A DNA stretch of 64,000 bases from Gammaproteobacteria bacterium (GTDB lineage Bacteria > Pseudomonadota > Gammaproteobacteria > Pseudomonadales > Pseudohongiellaceae): the NCBI GenBank assembly GCA_019654215.1, contig BPDI01000012.1, positions 1 to 64,000 on the forward strand. Direction: 5' to 3'. The notes under the pieces were generated by a model, which saw only the letters and a list, made by a program, of their open reading frames with translations, did not search any database and was not told the origin of the DNA. Position numbers and translations under genes: made by a program. Of the stretch, positions 1 through 12,409 are shown one piece after another (position 1 is the first letter of the stretch; the number at the start of each line of letters is the position of its first letter).

Positions 1-298
1 TACTTTCTCCGGAGACGTTCCTGCAGCTTTTCAAACGAAATGGATTTTAGACCACCTGGGTAGCCAGAATGCGAGTGATATATTTTGTCTGTGGCTTTGT
101 TTCCTGTCACCTTCACTTTTTCGGCATTGATGACAACCACATAGTCTCCGGTGTCCACATGAGGCGTATATTCGGCTTTGTGTTTGCCGCGTAAACGAGT
201 CGCAATCCCAGACGCCATGCGGCCTAAAGTCTGGCCGTCGGCGTCAACAAGTAACCAGTTTTGCTCTACCTCATGAGGCTTGGCATTTAAGTCTTCAT
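1..298 (-). CDS. rplM: 50S ribosomal protein L13 (C-terminus beyond window edge)
   Basis: L13 is a component of the large ribosomal subunit. The reverse-strand translation gives the family core: KTLGR-like start of the conserved region, [38 protein letters not shown] and [14 protein letters not shown]. The end of the gene lies outside the window. The ATG at 298 is followed by MKT and then [10 protein letters not shown] as in other L13 proteins, but one T is missing near 285-290 (TTAAA where TTTAAA restores the frame), so the raw frame stops after three codons. An essential gene cannot be broken there, so this is almost certainly a sequence error. The usual partner rpsI would lie further left. 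Confidence 0.93.
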
Positions 299-367
299 GG
301 TACTTAAAATAGGCATTCGTTTAAGGAGCGCGAATACTACCGGAGAGACTGTTAATATTCAAGAAAA

Positions 368-454
368 TTACCGCTGCAAACCCAGCTTTTTAGCCTCTTC
401 CACCCATTTTTCAGCTGACTGAAAAATCGCCAGTTTAGGCCAGTAATTAACCAT
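368..454 (-). CDS. possible 28-aa small protein between zapE and rplM
   Basis: An ATG two bases after the zapE stop opens a 28-codon frame rich in Lys, Glu and Trp, ending in KKLGLQR. I do not recognise it. The tight spacing to zapE and the amphipathic lysine/glutamate pattern are compatible with a small translated ORF, but length alone gives little support, and it could equally be untranslated leader of rplM. Confidence 0.22.
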   Translation of the reverse strand: MVNYWPKLAIFQSAEKWVEEAKKLGLQR

Positions 455-456
455 CC

Positions 457-1567
457 TCAAGCAAGGTGTCCACTGCTGAGATAATCGTAGGATTGCATCT
501 CCAAAAGACGCGACGCGGTTCGCTTAAATTCGAAGCTAAGACTTTCTCCCTGATAAAGATCTGTAATTTCCGCTCCGGCTGAAATTATTAATTTCACACG
601 AGGGTCATAAAGTTCATCCACCAGATTAACAAAGCGACGAGCCTTATCATTCATGGCTTCGTCGAACTTAGGAACACCACTAACTATTAATGCATGGAAG
701 ATTTTGGCGATTTCAACATAGTCAAAAGCGCTGCGTGGTCCATCGCAGATGGCATCGAAATCGAACCAGGCCACATCTTCGGCGTGGCAACGGGTTTCTA
801 TATCCCGATCTAAAATAGTAATACTTCCTGAGGTTTCAATATCTGACCGATTCGGAACCAGTTCGTGAAAACTCTTTAGCAAAGCCACCTCAGAAGAAGC
901 ATCCGCTGGACAATGATAAAGCGTCGCCTGACTTAAACTGCGTAACCTATAGTCGACTTCACCTTCTAGTTGACAACTTCTGTGTTTTGCTTTATCAGCC
1001 CGATGGCTGGAAGAAATTTTTCTCTTTGTAGCCCTTTTTTATAGAGCCCATTGGGATGAATGTTTGAGGTTGCAACCAATATAACTCCATTCTTAAAAAG
1101 AGCCTCCATTAAACCCGCGAGGATCATCGCATCCCCAATATCCAAAACAAAAAGCTCATCAAAACAGAGAACGCGAGTTCGATTCGCTATATCGGCTGCA
1201 ACAGTTTCAAAGGGGGTTTTTCTGTCGTTTCGGGTTACTTAGATCTTTGTGCACCGATTGCATGAATCGGTAGAAATGGGTTCGCTCCTTTTGATCAATA
1301 GGAAGGCATTCAAAGAACAGATCCATCAAATAGGTTTTGCCTCGACCAACGCCACCCCAAAGATAGATGCCTTTGACTTTATCTTCTTTTGATCTGGATC
1401 TATTTAAATAACAGAGTTAATTTTTGCACTATTGAGGGAGTATCGTCATTTGATTTTTTTATGTTCCGATACAATTTATCAAATAACTTAATTACCCTTT
1501 TTTGGTTTGGGTCAGAAGCAATGACTCTATCGGCCAGGTCTTGTTGATATCTTTCTGAAGGTATCAT
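457..1567 (-). CDS. zapE: cell division protein ZapE (AFG1-family ATPase), frameshifted
   Basis: ZapE is an AFG1/YhcM P-loop ATPase that acts at the Z-ring during division. Reconstructed across frames it gives about 370 residues, the normal family length. It starts at ATG 1567 (MIPSERYQQDLADRV). The Walker A GGVGRGKT is at about 1330-1356, followed by LMDLFFECLP, HFYRFMQSVH, RVLCFDELFVLDIGDA (Walker B) and VATSNIHPNGLYKKG. The clean C-terminal part is 457-888, with the family signature CDGPRSAFDYVEIA. Frame breaks lie near 1400, 1213 and 970; the one at 1213 is a C-run one base short. The neighbouring zapG (divergent) and rplM match the usual gammaproteobacterial neighbourhood. Confidence 0.9.
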
Positions 1568-1761
1568 CGTGATAACGGGTGACTGAATTGCATTTGGATT
1601 TTAGGGGTGTTTGCTTAGATAAACCACCATCTTATTCAGGTTCAATGGATTAAGAGAATCCTAATCTGAACTAATTACGGAGATACAGCAGATTTGGGGT
1701 ATACTTAAGCCCCTGCTCTCGAATTGAGCAGTATCTTCTTCAATTAGAGGCATCATTGAAA

Positions 1762-2231
1762 ATGTCGCTATGGTTATTAGCAATAGGTTGTTTGGCAATC
1801 GGAGTAGTAATCGGCGTTGTATTCGCAAATCATTTGAAAACCAGCCCGTCTCGTGTGCAAGAACTCGAAAACCAAATAAGAAGTTTGAAAGAGTCTCATG
1901 GTGAATATCGGATAGCGTTAGCGACCATTTCTCAATGACCGCCGAACTCGTTCAGCACATGACCGAAAGCTATAAAGAGGTCTACCAGCATTTAGCCAGT
2001 GGTGCCCAAGACTTATGTAGCACAGAAGTTGCCAGGAAATTACTACCCACGGAATCAGACGCTGTGTTTGAAGCCACTAGCCACGAAGAGGACGCGGCAG
2101 GACTTATCCCACCAAAAGATTATGTTGTTAAACAATCACCCGATCAGATTGGAGCTCTGTCTGAAGACTTTGGTATTGAGAAATCCAAATCTGTTGCTGA
2201 TGAAGAAATTCCAATCCAGCCAGCAAAGTAA
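1762..2231 (+). CDS. zapG: Z-ring associated protein ZapG (YhcB, DUF1043), frameshifted
   Basis: ZapG/YhcB is a small inner-membrane protein with one N-terminal transmembrane helix and a cytoplasmic coiled coil, linked to cell division and envelope growth. Seen here: hydrophobic segment LWLLAIGCLAIGVVIGVVF at residues 4-22, then a coiled region VQELENQIRSLKESHGEYR. After a break near 1910, where one G is missing (GGG read as GG), the frame continues as DSVSDHFSMTAELVQHM and YKEVYQHLASGAQDLC, which is the DUF1043 signature. The acidic tail is variable in the family. I chose ATG 1762 with GAGG upstream; the TTG at 1756 is in frame but too close to that site. It is divergent from zapE. Confidence 0.85.
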
Positions 2232-2299
2232 ATTATCCGCAAAGTAATCCATAATCTATCAAGTCACGTTACTGAGCAACTGCAATAGAGCATCGAAGC

Positions 2300-3210
2300 A
2301 TGGCAGAGTACAACCTTACTCATTTGAAACAACTCGAAGCTGAAAGCATTCATATTATCCGGGAGGTCGCTGCCGAGTTTGATAAGCCAGTCATGCTCTA
2401 CTCTATCGGAAAAGATTCCTCGGTTATGTTACACCTGGCTCTTAAAGCATTTTACCCAGGCAGACCTCCTTTCCCCTTAATGCATGTTGATACGACCTGG
2501 AAATTCAAAGAGATGATTGAGTTTCGTGATCAACAAATTAAAAAACTAGATCTAGATATGATCGTACACATCAATGAGGAAGGTGTAGCTGCAGGCGTAA
2601 GGGCCCCTTTACCCATGGCAGCGAAAAGCATACGGATATAATGAAAACTCAGGCTTTGAAAAAAGCCTTGGACAAATACCAGTTTGATGCTGCTTTTGGA
2701 GGCGCTCGAAGAGACGAAGAAAAATCCCGAGCAAAAGAACGAGTATTTTCTTTTCGGGACAAGAATCATGTATGGGATCCTAAAACCCAGCGCCCTGAGT
2801 TGTGGAATATTTTTAATGGCAAAGTTAAAAAAGGCGAGAGTATTCGTGTATTCCCACTTTCAAATTGGACCGAATTGGATATCTGGCAATACATTTATCT
2901 GAACAATATCGATATCGTTCCTTTGTACTTTGCCAAGCCTAGACCGATTGTGCATCTCGATGGCGTTGATATTCTTGTCGATGATGATCGCATTCCAATC
3001 GAAAAAGAGCAGAAAATAGAAACAAAAACTGTGCGCTTTCGAACTCTCGGTTGCTATCCCTTGACTGGCGCAGTCGAATCAACTGCCACTACGCTGCCAG
3101 AAATCATTCAGGAAATGTTGCTGACTACTAGCAGCGAAAGACAAGGCAGGTTAATTGACACGGACCGGACAGGCTCCATGGAAGAAAAGAAACGCAAGGG
3201 ATATTTCTAG
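2300..3210 (+). CDS. cysD: sulfate adenylyltransferase subunit 2, frameshifted
   Basis: CysD is the catalytic ATP-sulfurylase subunit, making adenylyl sulfate from ATP and sulfate together with the GTPase CysN. Residues 1-105 contain the PP-loop type ATP site ([14 protein letters not shown]) and [14 protein letters not shown]. After a break between about 2601 and 2612, at a G/C run, the frame resumes as [50 protein letters not shown] and the C-terminal [10 protein letters not shown] that is nearly invariant in CysD. Total length of about 302 residues is normal. It lies 6 bp before cysNC, forming the sulfate-activation operon. Confidence 0.93.
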
Positions 3211-3216
3211 CTAATC

Positions 3217-5115
3217 ATGTCTCATCAATCCGAATTAATCAGCACCGATATTAACGCTTACTTGGCACAACACGAGCGCAAAGAGTTATTACGTCTACTT
3301 ACCTGTGGCAGTGTTGACGATGGCAAGAGCACTCTGATCGGACGTTTGTTGCACGATTCAAAAATGATTTATGAAGATCAGCTCGCCGCCATCGAAGCAG
3401 ACAGCGTTAAATCTGGCACCACAGGCGGACTCGATTTAGCTTTACTCGTCGATGGATTACAAGCAGAACGGGAGCAAGGTATTACTATCGATGTAGCTTA
3501 CCGTTATTTCTCAACTGCGAAGAGAAAATTCATAATCGCCGATACGCCAGGTCATGAACAATACACGCGCAATATGGCCACCGGCGCATCAACCTGCGAC
3601 CTGGCCATCATATTGATCGATGCCCGCAATGGTGTTCAAACCCAGACTCGCCGACATAGCTTTATCGCTTCATTATTAGGCATAAAACACATTATTGTCG
3701 CTATTAATAAGATGGACCTAGTGGGCTACGAAGAATCGATATATGAAAAAATAAAGGCCGACTATTTGGAATTTTCTCAAAAACTGGCGCCTGCCAATTT
3801 TCATTTCATTCCATTGTCTGCATTGAATGGCGACAACGTCGTTAATGTCAGTAAAAACATGCCTTGGTATGAAGCTGGCGCTTTAATGCCAATTCTCGAA
3901 ACTATAGAAATTTCAGCTGACCGCAATTACACAGATTTCCGTTTTCCGGTGCAATATGTGAATCGACCTAATTTGAATTTCCGCGGTTTCTGCGGAACCG
4001 TCGCTTCCGGTGTAATTCGCAAAGGTGATGAGATTACTGTTTTGCCATCTAATAAGACCAGTCGAATAAAATCAATCGTCACTTTCGACGAAGAATTGGA
4101 ATTAGCTCATGCGGAAATGGCTATTACTCTCACTCTAGAAGACGAGATAGATGTAAGTAGAGGTGATGTAATAGCTCACTCCAATAATTTACCCACCAAT
4201 CATAATAACTTTGAAGCCACTTTAGTGTGGATGACCGATAGCCCTCTCCTTTCAGGTAAGGATTACGAGTTGAAAATAGGGACAACCACAGTAAACGGTC
4301 AGATAAAAACTCTTCGTCACAAGATTGACGTCAATTCTCTCGAAGAATTAAAGGTACCGTCATTGGAGCTCAACGAAATTGGCTTGATTGAAATAACATT
4401 AGACAAGAAAGTGAGTTTCGATGCTTACAAAGAAAATCGGGCGACGGGAAGTTTCATATTCATCGATCCATTAACCAATGTGACTATTGGTGCAGGGATG
4501 ATCGAGGGCGAACAACAAAAACGCGAAGCGCAGGCCGAAACTCACAATATTCACGTTACTAAAGAAGAAAGAGCGGCTCGTTATGGCCAAAAACCTGCAA
4601 CAATAATGTTTATTGGTGTGTCCGGATCAGGAAAATCTACACTCGCACATGGATTGGAAAGACGTCTATTTGATAAAGGTCGAGTAAGCACCGTTCTTGA
4701 TGGTAAGACCATGCGATTGGGCATTAGTAAAGACCTACCTCATGATGCAGAAGGTCGTGCTGAAAACCTTCGCCGTTCGGCACATATTGCGAAATTTCTG
4801 AACGACTCTGGGGTAATCTGCTGTGCTTCATTCGTCGCCCCCAATGCCGATTCCAGAGAGCATGCACTGAGTGTGATCGGCAAAGACAACTGTTATCTGG
4901 TTTTCTGTAATCCCCCGATTGAGGTTTGCATGCAAAGAGATCCATCGGGTCTATACGCAGCTGCGGAAGGAAGTGATTCAACAAATATCCCTGGATTGTC
5001 ATTCCCTTATACTCCCCCTGAATCAATTCATTTGGAATTAGACACGGACGCTCTTTCCATTGAAGAATGTTTGGATAAAGTAGTTATGTTGATCAATCAT
5101 AAGAAAATAATTTAA
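3217..5115 (+). CDS. cysNC: bifunctional sulfate adenylyltransferase subunit 1 / APS kinase
   Basis: This is a fused CysN-CysC protein of 632 residues. The N-terminal half is a translation-factor-like GTPase that drives ATP sulfurylase: G1 GSVDDGKS (about residues 31-38), G3 DTPGHEQ and G4 NKMD, followed by beta-barrel domains. From about residue 465 comes an APS kinase domain with P-loop [20 protein letters not shown] and the [10 protein letters not shown] region. It converts APS to PAPS, so CysDNC together performs both steps of sulfate activation. The ORF is intact. It overlaps the end of the convergent Nif3 gene by 4 bp. The same fusion occurs in Pseudomonas. Confidence 0.96.
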   Translation: MSHQSELISTDINAYLAQHERKELLRLLTCGSVDDGKSTLIGRLLHDSKMIYEDQLAAIEADSVKSGTTGGLDLALLVDGLQAEREQGITIDVAYRYFSTAKRKFIIADTPGHEQYTRNMATGASTCDLAIILIDARNGVQTQTRRHSFIASLLGIKHIIVAINKMDLVGYEESIYEKIKADYLEFSQKLAPANFHFIPLSALNGDNVVNVSKNMPWYEAGALMPILETIEISADRNYTDFRFPVQYVNRPNLNFRGFCGTVASGVIRKGDEITVLPSNKTSRIKSIVTFDEELELAHAEMAITLTLEDEIDVSRGDVIAHSNNLPTNHNNFEATLVWMTDSPLLSGKDYELKIGTTTVNGQIKTLRHKIDVNSLEELKVPSLELNEIGLIEITLDKKVSFDAYKENRATGSFIFIDPLTNVTIGAGMIEGEQQKREAQAETHNIHVTKEERAARYGQKPATIMFIGVSGSGKSTLAHGLERRLFDKGRVSTVLDGKTMRLGISKDLPHDAEGRAENLRRSAHIAKFLNDSGVICCASFVAPNADSREHALSVIGKDNCYLVFCNPPIEVCMQRDPSGLYAAAEGSDSTNIPGLSFPYTPPESIHLELDTDALSIEECLDKVVMLINHKKII

Positions 5116-5870
5116 GCAGGATTATCTATATCGATAAACTCGTGCTCTAAAGAGAATTTCTCTGCCAGATAATTTCCTACAGCTTGCACACCATAGCGTT
5201 CCGTTGCGTGATGCCCGGCTGAAAAAAAGTGCAGCCCAGATTCCCGCGCTATATGTACAGTTTGTTCAGAAATTTCACCAGTAAGGTAAGCATCTACACC
5301 GGCTTCCACAGCTAGCTCGATAAATCCCTGCGCAGCTCCAGTGCACCAGGCAATTGTTTCTATACTTTCTTTCTTGCCCTTAACTCCCAATGGTTCTCTT
5401 TCAAGCTTATTCGCTACATGAGAGCTCAGTTCTTCAAAATTCATTGCTTGCTTAAGGCGACCCGAGAAAACTATAGGATTATTGGAATCATCCAAAGACG
5501 TTCCGATTTCAAAATCTAATACCTTTGCCAGTTGCGCATTGTTACCAAGCTCGATGTGGGCATCCAAAGGCAAATGAAAAGCGGCAAGACTAATGTTGCT
5601 ATTCAGAAGAGATTCGATACGCGCTTTCTTTAAGCCTGTAATGGTCTGATCTTCGCCACGCCAAAAGTAACCATGATGCACTAGAATTAAGTGAGCCTTC
5701 ACTGAAACTGCCGCATCTATTAATGCCTTACACGCAGTTACGCCAGAAACAATTTTTCCAACACTTTCAACTCCTTCAACTTGCAAACCATTTGGGCAAT
5801 AGTCACTAAACTGCTCAGGTTTAAGCAGATTTTTAAGCTCGATATCCAATTTTTTCAGACTAACTGGCAT
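5112..5870 (-). CDS. Nif3-like dinuclear metal-centre protein (YbgI family)
   Basis: NIF3/YbgI family protein, a toroidal hexamer with a dinuclear metal centre. It is often annotated as a GTP cyclohydrolase 1 type 2 homolog, but its cellular role is not settled. Seen: [11 protein letters not shown] near the N-terminus, the metal-ligand motif [32 protein letters not shown], and the C-terminal ligand motif [16 protein letters not shown] 5870 is preferred because AGAGG lies about 9 bases upstream; the in-frame TTG at 5879 would leave no spacing. Length is 252 residues, normal for the bacterial short form. In Pseudomonas the same gene sits between the cys genes and algW. Confidence 0.9.
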   Translation of the reverse strand: MPVSLKKLDIELKNLLKPEQFSDYCPNGLQVEGVESVGKIVSGVTACKALIDAAVSVKAHLILVHHGYFWRGEDQTITGLKKARIESLLNSNISLAAFHLPLDAHIELGNNAQLAKVLDFEIGTSLDDSNNPIVFSGRLKQAMNFEELSSHVANKLEREPLGVKGKKESIETIAWCTGAAQGFIELAVEAGVDAYLTGEISEQTVHIARESGLHFFSAGHHATERYGVQAVGNYLAEKFSLEHEFIDIDNPA

Positions 5871-5949
5871 TGGAAACAACCTCTAGGCACTGTATATTGC
5901 AAGTAGTGGTCATCATAGCATATTGAGAACTTCACCTGCGGACTGGACC

Positions 5950-7089
5950 ATGGAACGAGTAGTAAAAATAATTCAATTTATTAGCTGGCCAGTTGTGAGC
6001 GGAATTCTGCTTGCAATTGTTTATCTGCAGTATCAACAGTTGGATCAACTAAGTCAGCAGGTTGAGTTAGCCAATCAGCATTTATCCATTGAAGAATCTA
6101 ATAACTCATTTTCTGAGGCTATCCACAAAGCGTCACCATCTGTCGTAGGAATAACGGCCACTAGATTTGATGTCGAATCCGTAGAACTCCTTTCAGAAGA
6201 TCAAGTCACTTTCAATTTAGAAGAACAGAACAGCTTGGGTTCCGGGGTTATTGTTAGCGAAAATGGATTCATCCTGACAAATCTGCATGTAGTAGATAAC
6301 TTGCTTGATTTTTTTGAAACTGAAGTTACCTTAAATGACGATCGACGCACTCCAGCAACGGTTGTAGCCTGGGATCGAGTTAATGATCTTGCCGTTCTTC
6401 ATATTAATATGGATAACCTGACCCCAATTGAAACGGGTGATGTGCAGGAGCTACAAGTTGGGGATATTGTTTTCGCCATTGGCTATCCGCGAAATATCGG
6501 TCAGTCAGTAACTCAAGGGATTGTTAGCGCTATTAATCACAATCCCGATGAAACTGTTTCATTTATTCAAACCGATGCGGCTATCAATCCTGGTAATTCG
6601 GGTGGTGCATTGATCGATTCTGAAGGAAATCTGATTGGCATCAATTCCTCTATTTTTTCAGAGTCTGGAAACTTCGAAGGCATAGGATTTGCTACCCCTG
6701 CAAGCATTGCATTTAACTCGATGGAAGATCTAGTAGCACAGGCCATCGAAGGTAACTCTGGTTACTTAGGCGTATTAACTGGCGAAGCCCTGGATTCTCA
6801 ATCTAGCCAGCTGTTTTTTGGAGTTGACCATATTCGCGGCATGCTGGTGGAGAGCGTTGATGATGGTGGCGCCGCCGAACAGGCTGGAATCAGACCCGGC
6901 GATGTAATTACTCGAGTTGAGAATACGCAAGTTGTAGATGCTGAAAACATCTTAATGGAAGTGAGAAACAAGAAACCTGGGGATACAGTTAATATTCAGG
7001 TTTATAGAAATGGACAGACATTTAACCTGCCAACTACGCTAGGGTTTGGTGAAGCACGGATTATTGAACCCCAAGCCCGAATTAACTAG
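5950..7089 (+). CDS. algW: periplasmic serine protease of the AlgW/DegS type
   Basis: This is a trypsin-like protease with one C-terminal PDZ domain, anchored by an N-terminal transmembrane helix (ISWPVVSGILLAIVYLQY). The family cleaves the anti-sigma factor (MucA/RseA) when the PDZ binds misfolded outer-membrane protein tails. The catalytic triad is visible: His in LTNLHVVD, Asp in NDLAVLHI, Ser in GNSGGALID. The PDZ domain follows from about residue 270 (GMLVESVDDGGAAEQAGIRPGDVIT). A single PDZ and the membrane anchor favour AlgW/DegS over DegP. ATG 5950 gives 379 residues; an in-frame TTG at 5923 is possible. In Pseudomonas, algW is the neighbour of the his-murA cluster, which supports the symbol. 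Confidence 0.92.
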   Translation: MERVVKIIQFISWPVVSGILLAIVYLQYQQLDQLSQQVELANQHLSIEESNNSFSEAIHKASPSVVGITATRFDVESVELLSEDQVTFNLEEQNSLGSGVIVSENGFILTNLHVVDNLLDFFETEVTLNDDRRTPATVVAWDRVNDLAVLHINMDNLTPIETGDVQELQVGDIVFAIGYPRNIGQSVTQGIVSAINHNPDETVSFIQTDAAINPGNSGGALIDSEGNLIGINSSIFSESGNFEGIGFATPASIAFNSMEDLVAQAIEGNSGYLGVLTGEALDSQSSQLFFGVDHIRGMLVESVDDGGAAEQAGIRPGDVITRVENTQVVDAENILMEVRNKKPGDTVNIQVYRNGQTFNLPTTLGFGEARIIEPQARIN

Positions 7090-7090
7090 T

Positions 7091-8403
7091 CTAAATCTTT
7101 GTCTAATCGATACTCTGCCGATAAGGCATGAGCCTGAAGATGCTCATTCGTGCTAGCTCTGCTGCAGTACTTGCTAGCTTATGAGCTCCTTGAGGGGAGC
7201 AGTTAATTATGGAACTTCGTTTCTGAAAATCATAAACACCTAATGCAGAGAAAAATCTAGCGGTCCCAGAAGTTGGTAAGACATGACTTGGACCAGCACA
7301 ATAATCCCTAAGATTCTGCACTGTATCTCCCTAAAAATATCGCACCTGCATTGTTAATCTCATTGACCAGGCTTTCCGGATCGGCTACAAAAATTTTCCC
7401 AGATGCTCTGGTGCAATCAAATTACTCACCATAGCAGCGTCAGATAAATCTTTAGCACAAAAAAATCCCTCTAGTGTTAAGTGAAATCTCAATAATTTCT
7501 TTACGCTCCATCTCGGCAGTAATTTTTCGATGCTAGACTGCACTGCATCGATAAACTGTCCATCGGTTGCAATCAAAATTGATTGTGCCTGTTCATCATG
7601 TTCAGCCTGAGAAAACAAATCCATGGCGATCCAATCAGGATTCGTATCACCATCACAGATAATTGTTAGCTCAGATGGACCAGCAACCATGTCTATTCCA
7701 ACTTCACCAAACACCATTTTCTTAGCAACGGTCACATAAAATTGCCAGGACCGGTAATCTTATCCACTCTCGGGATAGTCTCTGTTCCGTAAGCTAGCGC
7801 GCCAATAGCCTGTGCTCCGCCAATAGTATAGAGCCGACTAACTCCTGCTAATGCAGCTGCAGCAAAGACTAAGTTACCATCTTCACCATATGGTGTTGGA
7901 ACCGTAGCGATAATTTCCTCAACTCCAGCTACCTGAGCAGGAATCGCCAACATTAATACTGATGAAGGATAGTTGGCCTTTCCTCCTGGCACATAGACTC
8001 CAACCTTTTCCAAAGGACTGATTTTCTGTCCATAAACAGATCCGTCTGCTTCTTCATAGTGCCAGGAACCTTGTTTTTGTTTTTCATGATAATTGCGAAT
8101 GCGTTCAGCCGCATGGGTTAAGGCTTGTTGTTGTTCTGTTGGTAATCTTTCTAGCGCCGTATTTAATTGCTCTGAAGTGATGACCAAGTCACTAATAGAC
8201 TGCACTTTAAATCCATCAAAGTGATTGGTATAGTCGATAATCGCTTGATCTCCATGCAGTTTTACCTGTTGCAGAATTTCAGAAACTGCAGAAGTTATTT
8301 CAGCAGCAACAAGCATTTCACGCTGCAAACATTCTTCTAACTGCTGCCGGAAATCCGGAGAACTAGTTGAAAGTCTGGTAACTTGAATACTTTGTTTGGT
8401 CAT
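7091..8403 (-). CDS. hisD: histidinol dehydrogenase, frameshifted
   Basis: HisD performs the last two steps of histidine synthesis, NAD-dependent oxidation of L-histidinol to histidine. Across the frames I read a full-length protein of about 437 residues: [76 protein letters not shown] (metal-binding region), [23 protein letters not shown] and a normal C-terminus ending YRLDKDLD. Frame breaks lie near 7733, 7390, 7322 and 7140; several are single missing bases. ATG 8403 gives [11 protein letters not shown]. It follows hisG by 15 bp. The hisC gene found next in Pseudomonas is absent; algW comes directly after, convergently. Confidence 0.9.
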
Positions 8404-8418
8404 GCTGCTTTTCAAGAA

Positions 8419-9057
8419 TTATTTAGCTTTAACTGCGGTACTGAGCTTACTTAAGATATCCCTGATAATGGCGTTCTTAATCTTCATGGACGCCTTGTTC
8501 ACAATTACTCGGGAAGAAATATCAGCGATTAAATCCTTTGGCTCTAGCCCATTTGCTTTTAATGTTTTTCCAGTATCAACAATGTCGACAATGGAATCCG
8601 CAAGGCCGAGAGAAGGAGCCAGTTCTAACGCACCATTAAGCTTGATTAGTTCGACCTGCCTGCCCTGTTCGGCAAAGTAGTGTTTGGCGATATTGGTGAA
8701 TTTGGTTGCCACTTTAAGTACATCCGAATCTGTTTGATCTGTCACAGGCACTGCAGTCATTAATCTGCATTTCGCGATTTGTAAATCCAGAGGTTCATAA
8801 AAGCCATCACTACCATGTTCGAGTATTAAGTCCTTGCCGGCTACTCCCATGTCAGCACTGCCAAATTCAACGTATGTAGGAACATCAGAGCCACGAATTA
8901 CCATTAGCTTTACGGTTTCTACATTCGTATCAAAAAGCAGTTTTCGACTCTTAGTAATGTCTTCCGTAGGCACAATATCAGCGGCGGCAAATAAAGGAAG
9001 TGTTTCCTCCAGAATACGTCCCTTGGTAAGTGCAATGACCAAATTAGCGGATTTCAT
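8419..9057 (-). CDS. hisG: ATP phosphoribosyltransferase, short form
   Basis: HisG catalyses the first committed step of histidine synthesis, joining ATP and PRPP. The frame is intact at 212 residues, starts [17 protein letters not shown], and contains [24 protein letters not shown] and the PRPP-binding region [20 protein letters not shown]. This length is the short form without the C-terminal ACT-like regulatory domain; such enzymes work as a complex with the HisRS-like regulatory subunit HisZ, which is not in the window. It lies in an operon with murA upstream and hisD downstream, as in Pseudomonas. Confidence 0.95.
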   Translation of the reverse strand: MKSANLVIALTKGRILEETLPLFAAADIVPTEDITKSRKLLFDTNVETVKLMVIRGSDVPTYVEFGSADMGVAGKDLILEHGSDGFYEPLDLQIAKCRLMTAVPVTDQTDSDVLKVATKFTNIAKHYFAEQGRQVELIKLNGALELAPSLGLADSIVDIVDTGKTLKANGLEPKDLIADISSRVIVNKASMKIKNAIIRDILSKLSTAVKAK

Positions 9058-9083
9058 AGTGTTTATGTATGACTAAGTTAATA

Positions 9084-10348
<1,265 letters not shown>

Positions 10349-10367
10349 CTATGTCGGAAGATGTCAA

Positions 10368-10621
10368 TTATGATGAAGAACTTTCTGCGGGAGTTTGCAA
10401 TTTTATCGACACCGCATGAATTGCACCACTGGAAATATGCTCATTAAGGATTTTGTAGATCGTTTGCTGGCGCTTAACAGCATTTAGTCCTTCGAATACA
10501 TTTCCTGTCGCCGAAAAATAGATATTTACCCTCTCCACCCTCGACAGCTATTTCGCATTCAGGAACGCAGCTGCTAAAAATTGTTCAATTTCCTCGTCTG
10601 CAACAATCGACTCCGATTCAT
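10368..10621 (-). CDS. ibaG: BolA-family protein IbaG, frameshifted
   Basis: IbaG/YrbA is a small BolA-like protein that works with monothiol glutaredoxins in iron-sulfur handling and acid stress. It is readable as EEIEQFLAAAFPECEIAVEGGEG, KYLFFGDR and EGLNAVKRQQTIYKILNEHI, ending SIKLQTPAESSS. The VKRQQ and NEHISSGAIHA segments are typical of the family. Two breaks: a missing C in the FPEC codon run near 10565 and one near the start (about 10615). The ATG at 10621 overlaps the mlaC stop (ATGA). Position between mla genes and murA is conserved in Pseudomonas and Escherichia. Confidence 0.85.
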
Positions 10622-11221
10622 TGCCAGTTATCAAGAACCAGATCGATGTCGTTTTTGTGCTGAGTCATTAGCGCTGAAAATTGAGTGAAGTATTGGCGCC
10701 CTAAATTAATTCCTGCGAGGCTTAGGTTTTTTAGCTTCCATTCATCGTTTTCCCTTTAAAAACATCTGATATTGCAAGCGAAGATTGCTATCGGATCCTC
10801 TAAGCTCCATTCCTACAACGGTATCTGTCCGAGATTCTGCATCCTCGTTATTCGATGGCAGAAAGACCAGCTCTTCACCATTGTAATTAACTAACGAGGC
10901 TCCATAAAAACGAGTTAACGTATTTCTTAAAATGCCAGCAAAGCGCTGCTTCTGCTCGACTGTCGCATCGACGGCATAGCGATTCATAACGACGTTTGCT
11001 ACTTCATTGAAATCCACAAAAGTATTCAAAACGTTTTCCACTTCTGTAAAGTAGCGCTCTCGATCAGAGAGGAAGAAATCCCTGGAAGCGACTACAGTCT
11101 CTAAAAGCGTTTCCACACCTAGCTCAGCAGTCTCAATCGCCGTTAGCTGCTGAGCGCTGACCATTCCTGGCAACCCTTAGAAAAAACTCCAGAGTACTAT
11201 GAATTTATTCAATAATTTCAA
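10618..11221 (-). CDS. mlaC: phospholipid-binding periplasmic protein MlaC, frameshifted
   Basis: MlaC (Ttg2D family) shuttles phospholipids across the periplasm between the outer-membrane MlaA complex and the inner-membrane MlaFEDB ABC transporter. Seen: TTG start at 11221 with AGGAG upstream, a signal peptide (LNKFIVLWSFFL...GMVSAQQ), then DRERYFTEVENVLNTFVDFNEVANVVMN, QKQRFAGILRNTLTRFYGASLV, and the C-terminal WKLKNLSLAGINLGRQYFTQF. Breaks occur in a T-run near 11190 and an A-run near 10748. Remarkably, mlaF, mlaE, mlaD and mlaB, which normally flank it in one operon, are all missing here. Confidence 0.87.
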
Positions 11222-11452
11222 TTGCTTATCTCCTAGTTAAGCCTTGGGAACCAGAATTGGCATCGATCAGGAAATAATTACATTCCGCTGTTACTTAGAT
11301 AATGCGCATTAAGACCTTAATGCTGACTGGACTCGGAAAGCAAGCCTGGAGTGTACATAAATTTGGGCCACTTCAATAAATTATTACTTACAAACCACCG
11401 CAAAGAACCTTCTTATTGTGCGGTTTGTTGAAAGCACTATAATTCACTATAT

Positions 11453-12409
11453 ATGTTCCTCGATACGATCATTATAGTTCTCGGGTTTATTGGATTAATC
11501 TGGGGAGCGGATAAGTTTGTGTATGGCGCCTCAGCGCTGGGTCGAAACTTAGGGGTTTCCCCTTAATGATTGGTCTCACCATTGTCGCATTCGGACATCT
11601 GCCCCTGAAATTTTTTCCTCAGCAGTTGCAGCATTAGAAGACAAACCAGAATTAGCAATAGGCAATGCTCTAGGTTCCAACCTATTTAATGTTGGTGTTG
11701 CGCTAGGTCTCGCCGCTGTAATCAGTCCGATAAAACCACCCGAATCTTTAATCAACAAAGAATTGCCCGCGTTATTACTCGTAACGTCGTTACTGGCGCG
11801 CTGTTATTCGACAAAAGTTTGGGAATATTCGATGCCCTGGTGCTAATCAGTATTACTGGATTCTTTGGTTATAAAATTTTCCAGAAACGAATTAAGTCAA
11901 TTTTAGTTCCTGAAATTGAAGAATCAAAAGTCGCAGGAATAAATAGTATCCAAGCCATCCTCTACCTTATCCTTGGCCTTGCACTCTTAATATTAAGCGC
12001 ACAAGTATTAGTAGGAGCTGCGTCATCAATCGCTGAGCAACTAGGTGTGTCTACCGCTATTATCGGTTTAACTATAGTGGCCTTAGGTACCAGCCTGCCA
12101 GAACTCGCAGCTTCGATTACCTGTGTATTAAAAGGGCATCACGATTTAGCCATTGGCAACATCGTTGGATCTAATCTATTAAACCTGCTAGCCGTACTTC
12201 CCTTCCCCGGTTTATTAAGCGCTGGCCCTTTCGATCCCTCCCTACTCTATAGAGACTATTTTGGAGTCTTGATTCTCACTCTTCTCCTTGCCTTCTTCTG
12301 TCACAGAGCAATAAAGAAGAATAAAATGATAGGCCGAATTAACGGAATGATTTTCTTGTCAATTTACGGGGGCTGGTTTACGTTAATGCTCATCCAAGTT
12401 CAGAGTTAA
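11453..12409 (+). CDS. calcium/sodium antiporter, CaCA family (YrbG-like), frameshifted
   Basis: This is a K+-independent cation/Ca2+ exchanger of the YrbG type with two inverted repeats of about five transmembrane helices. The paired signature motifs are visible: in repeat 1, LTIVAFGTSAPEIFSS and AIGNALGSNLFNVG after repairing breaks near 11562 and 11598; in repeat 2, LTIVALGTSLPELAASI and AIGNIVGSNLLNLLAV. A further break lies near 11808. About 318 residues, normal length. ATG 11453 is the first start. It precedes kdsD in the same direction, the arrangement known from E. coli yrbG-kdsD. Confidence 0.87.

Noticed and set aside
2590-2645. Programmed frameshift in cysD
   Set aside because: No slippery heptamer with downstream structure, and similar breaks occur in many unrelated genes, so a general sequence-error source explains it better.
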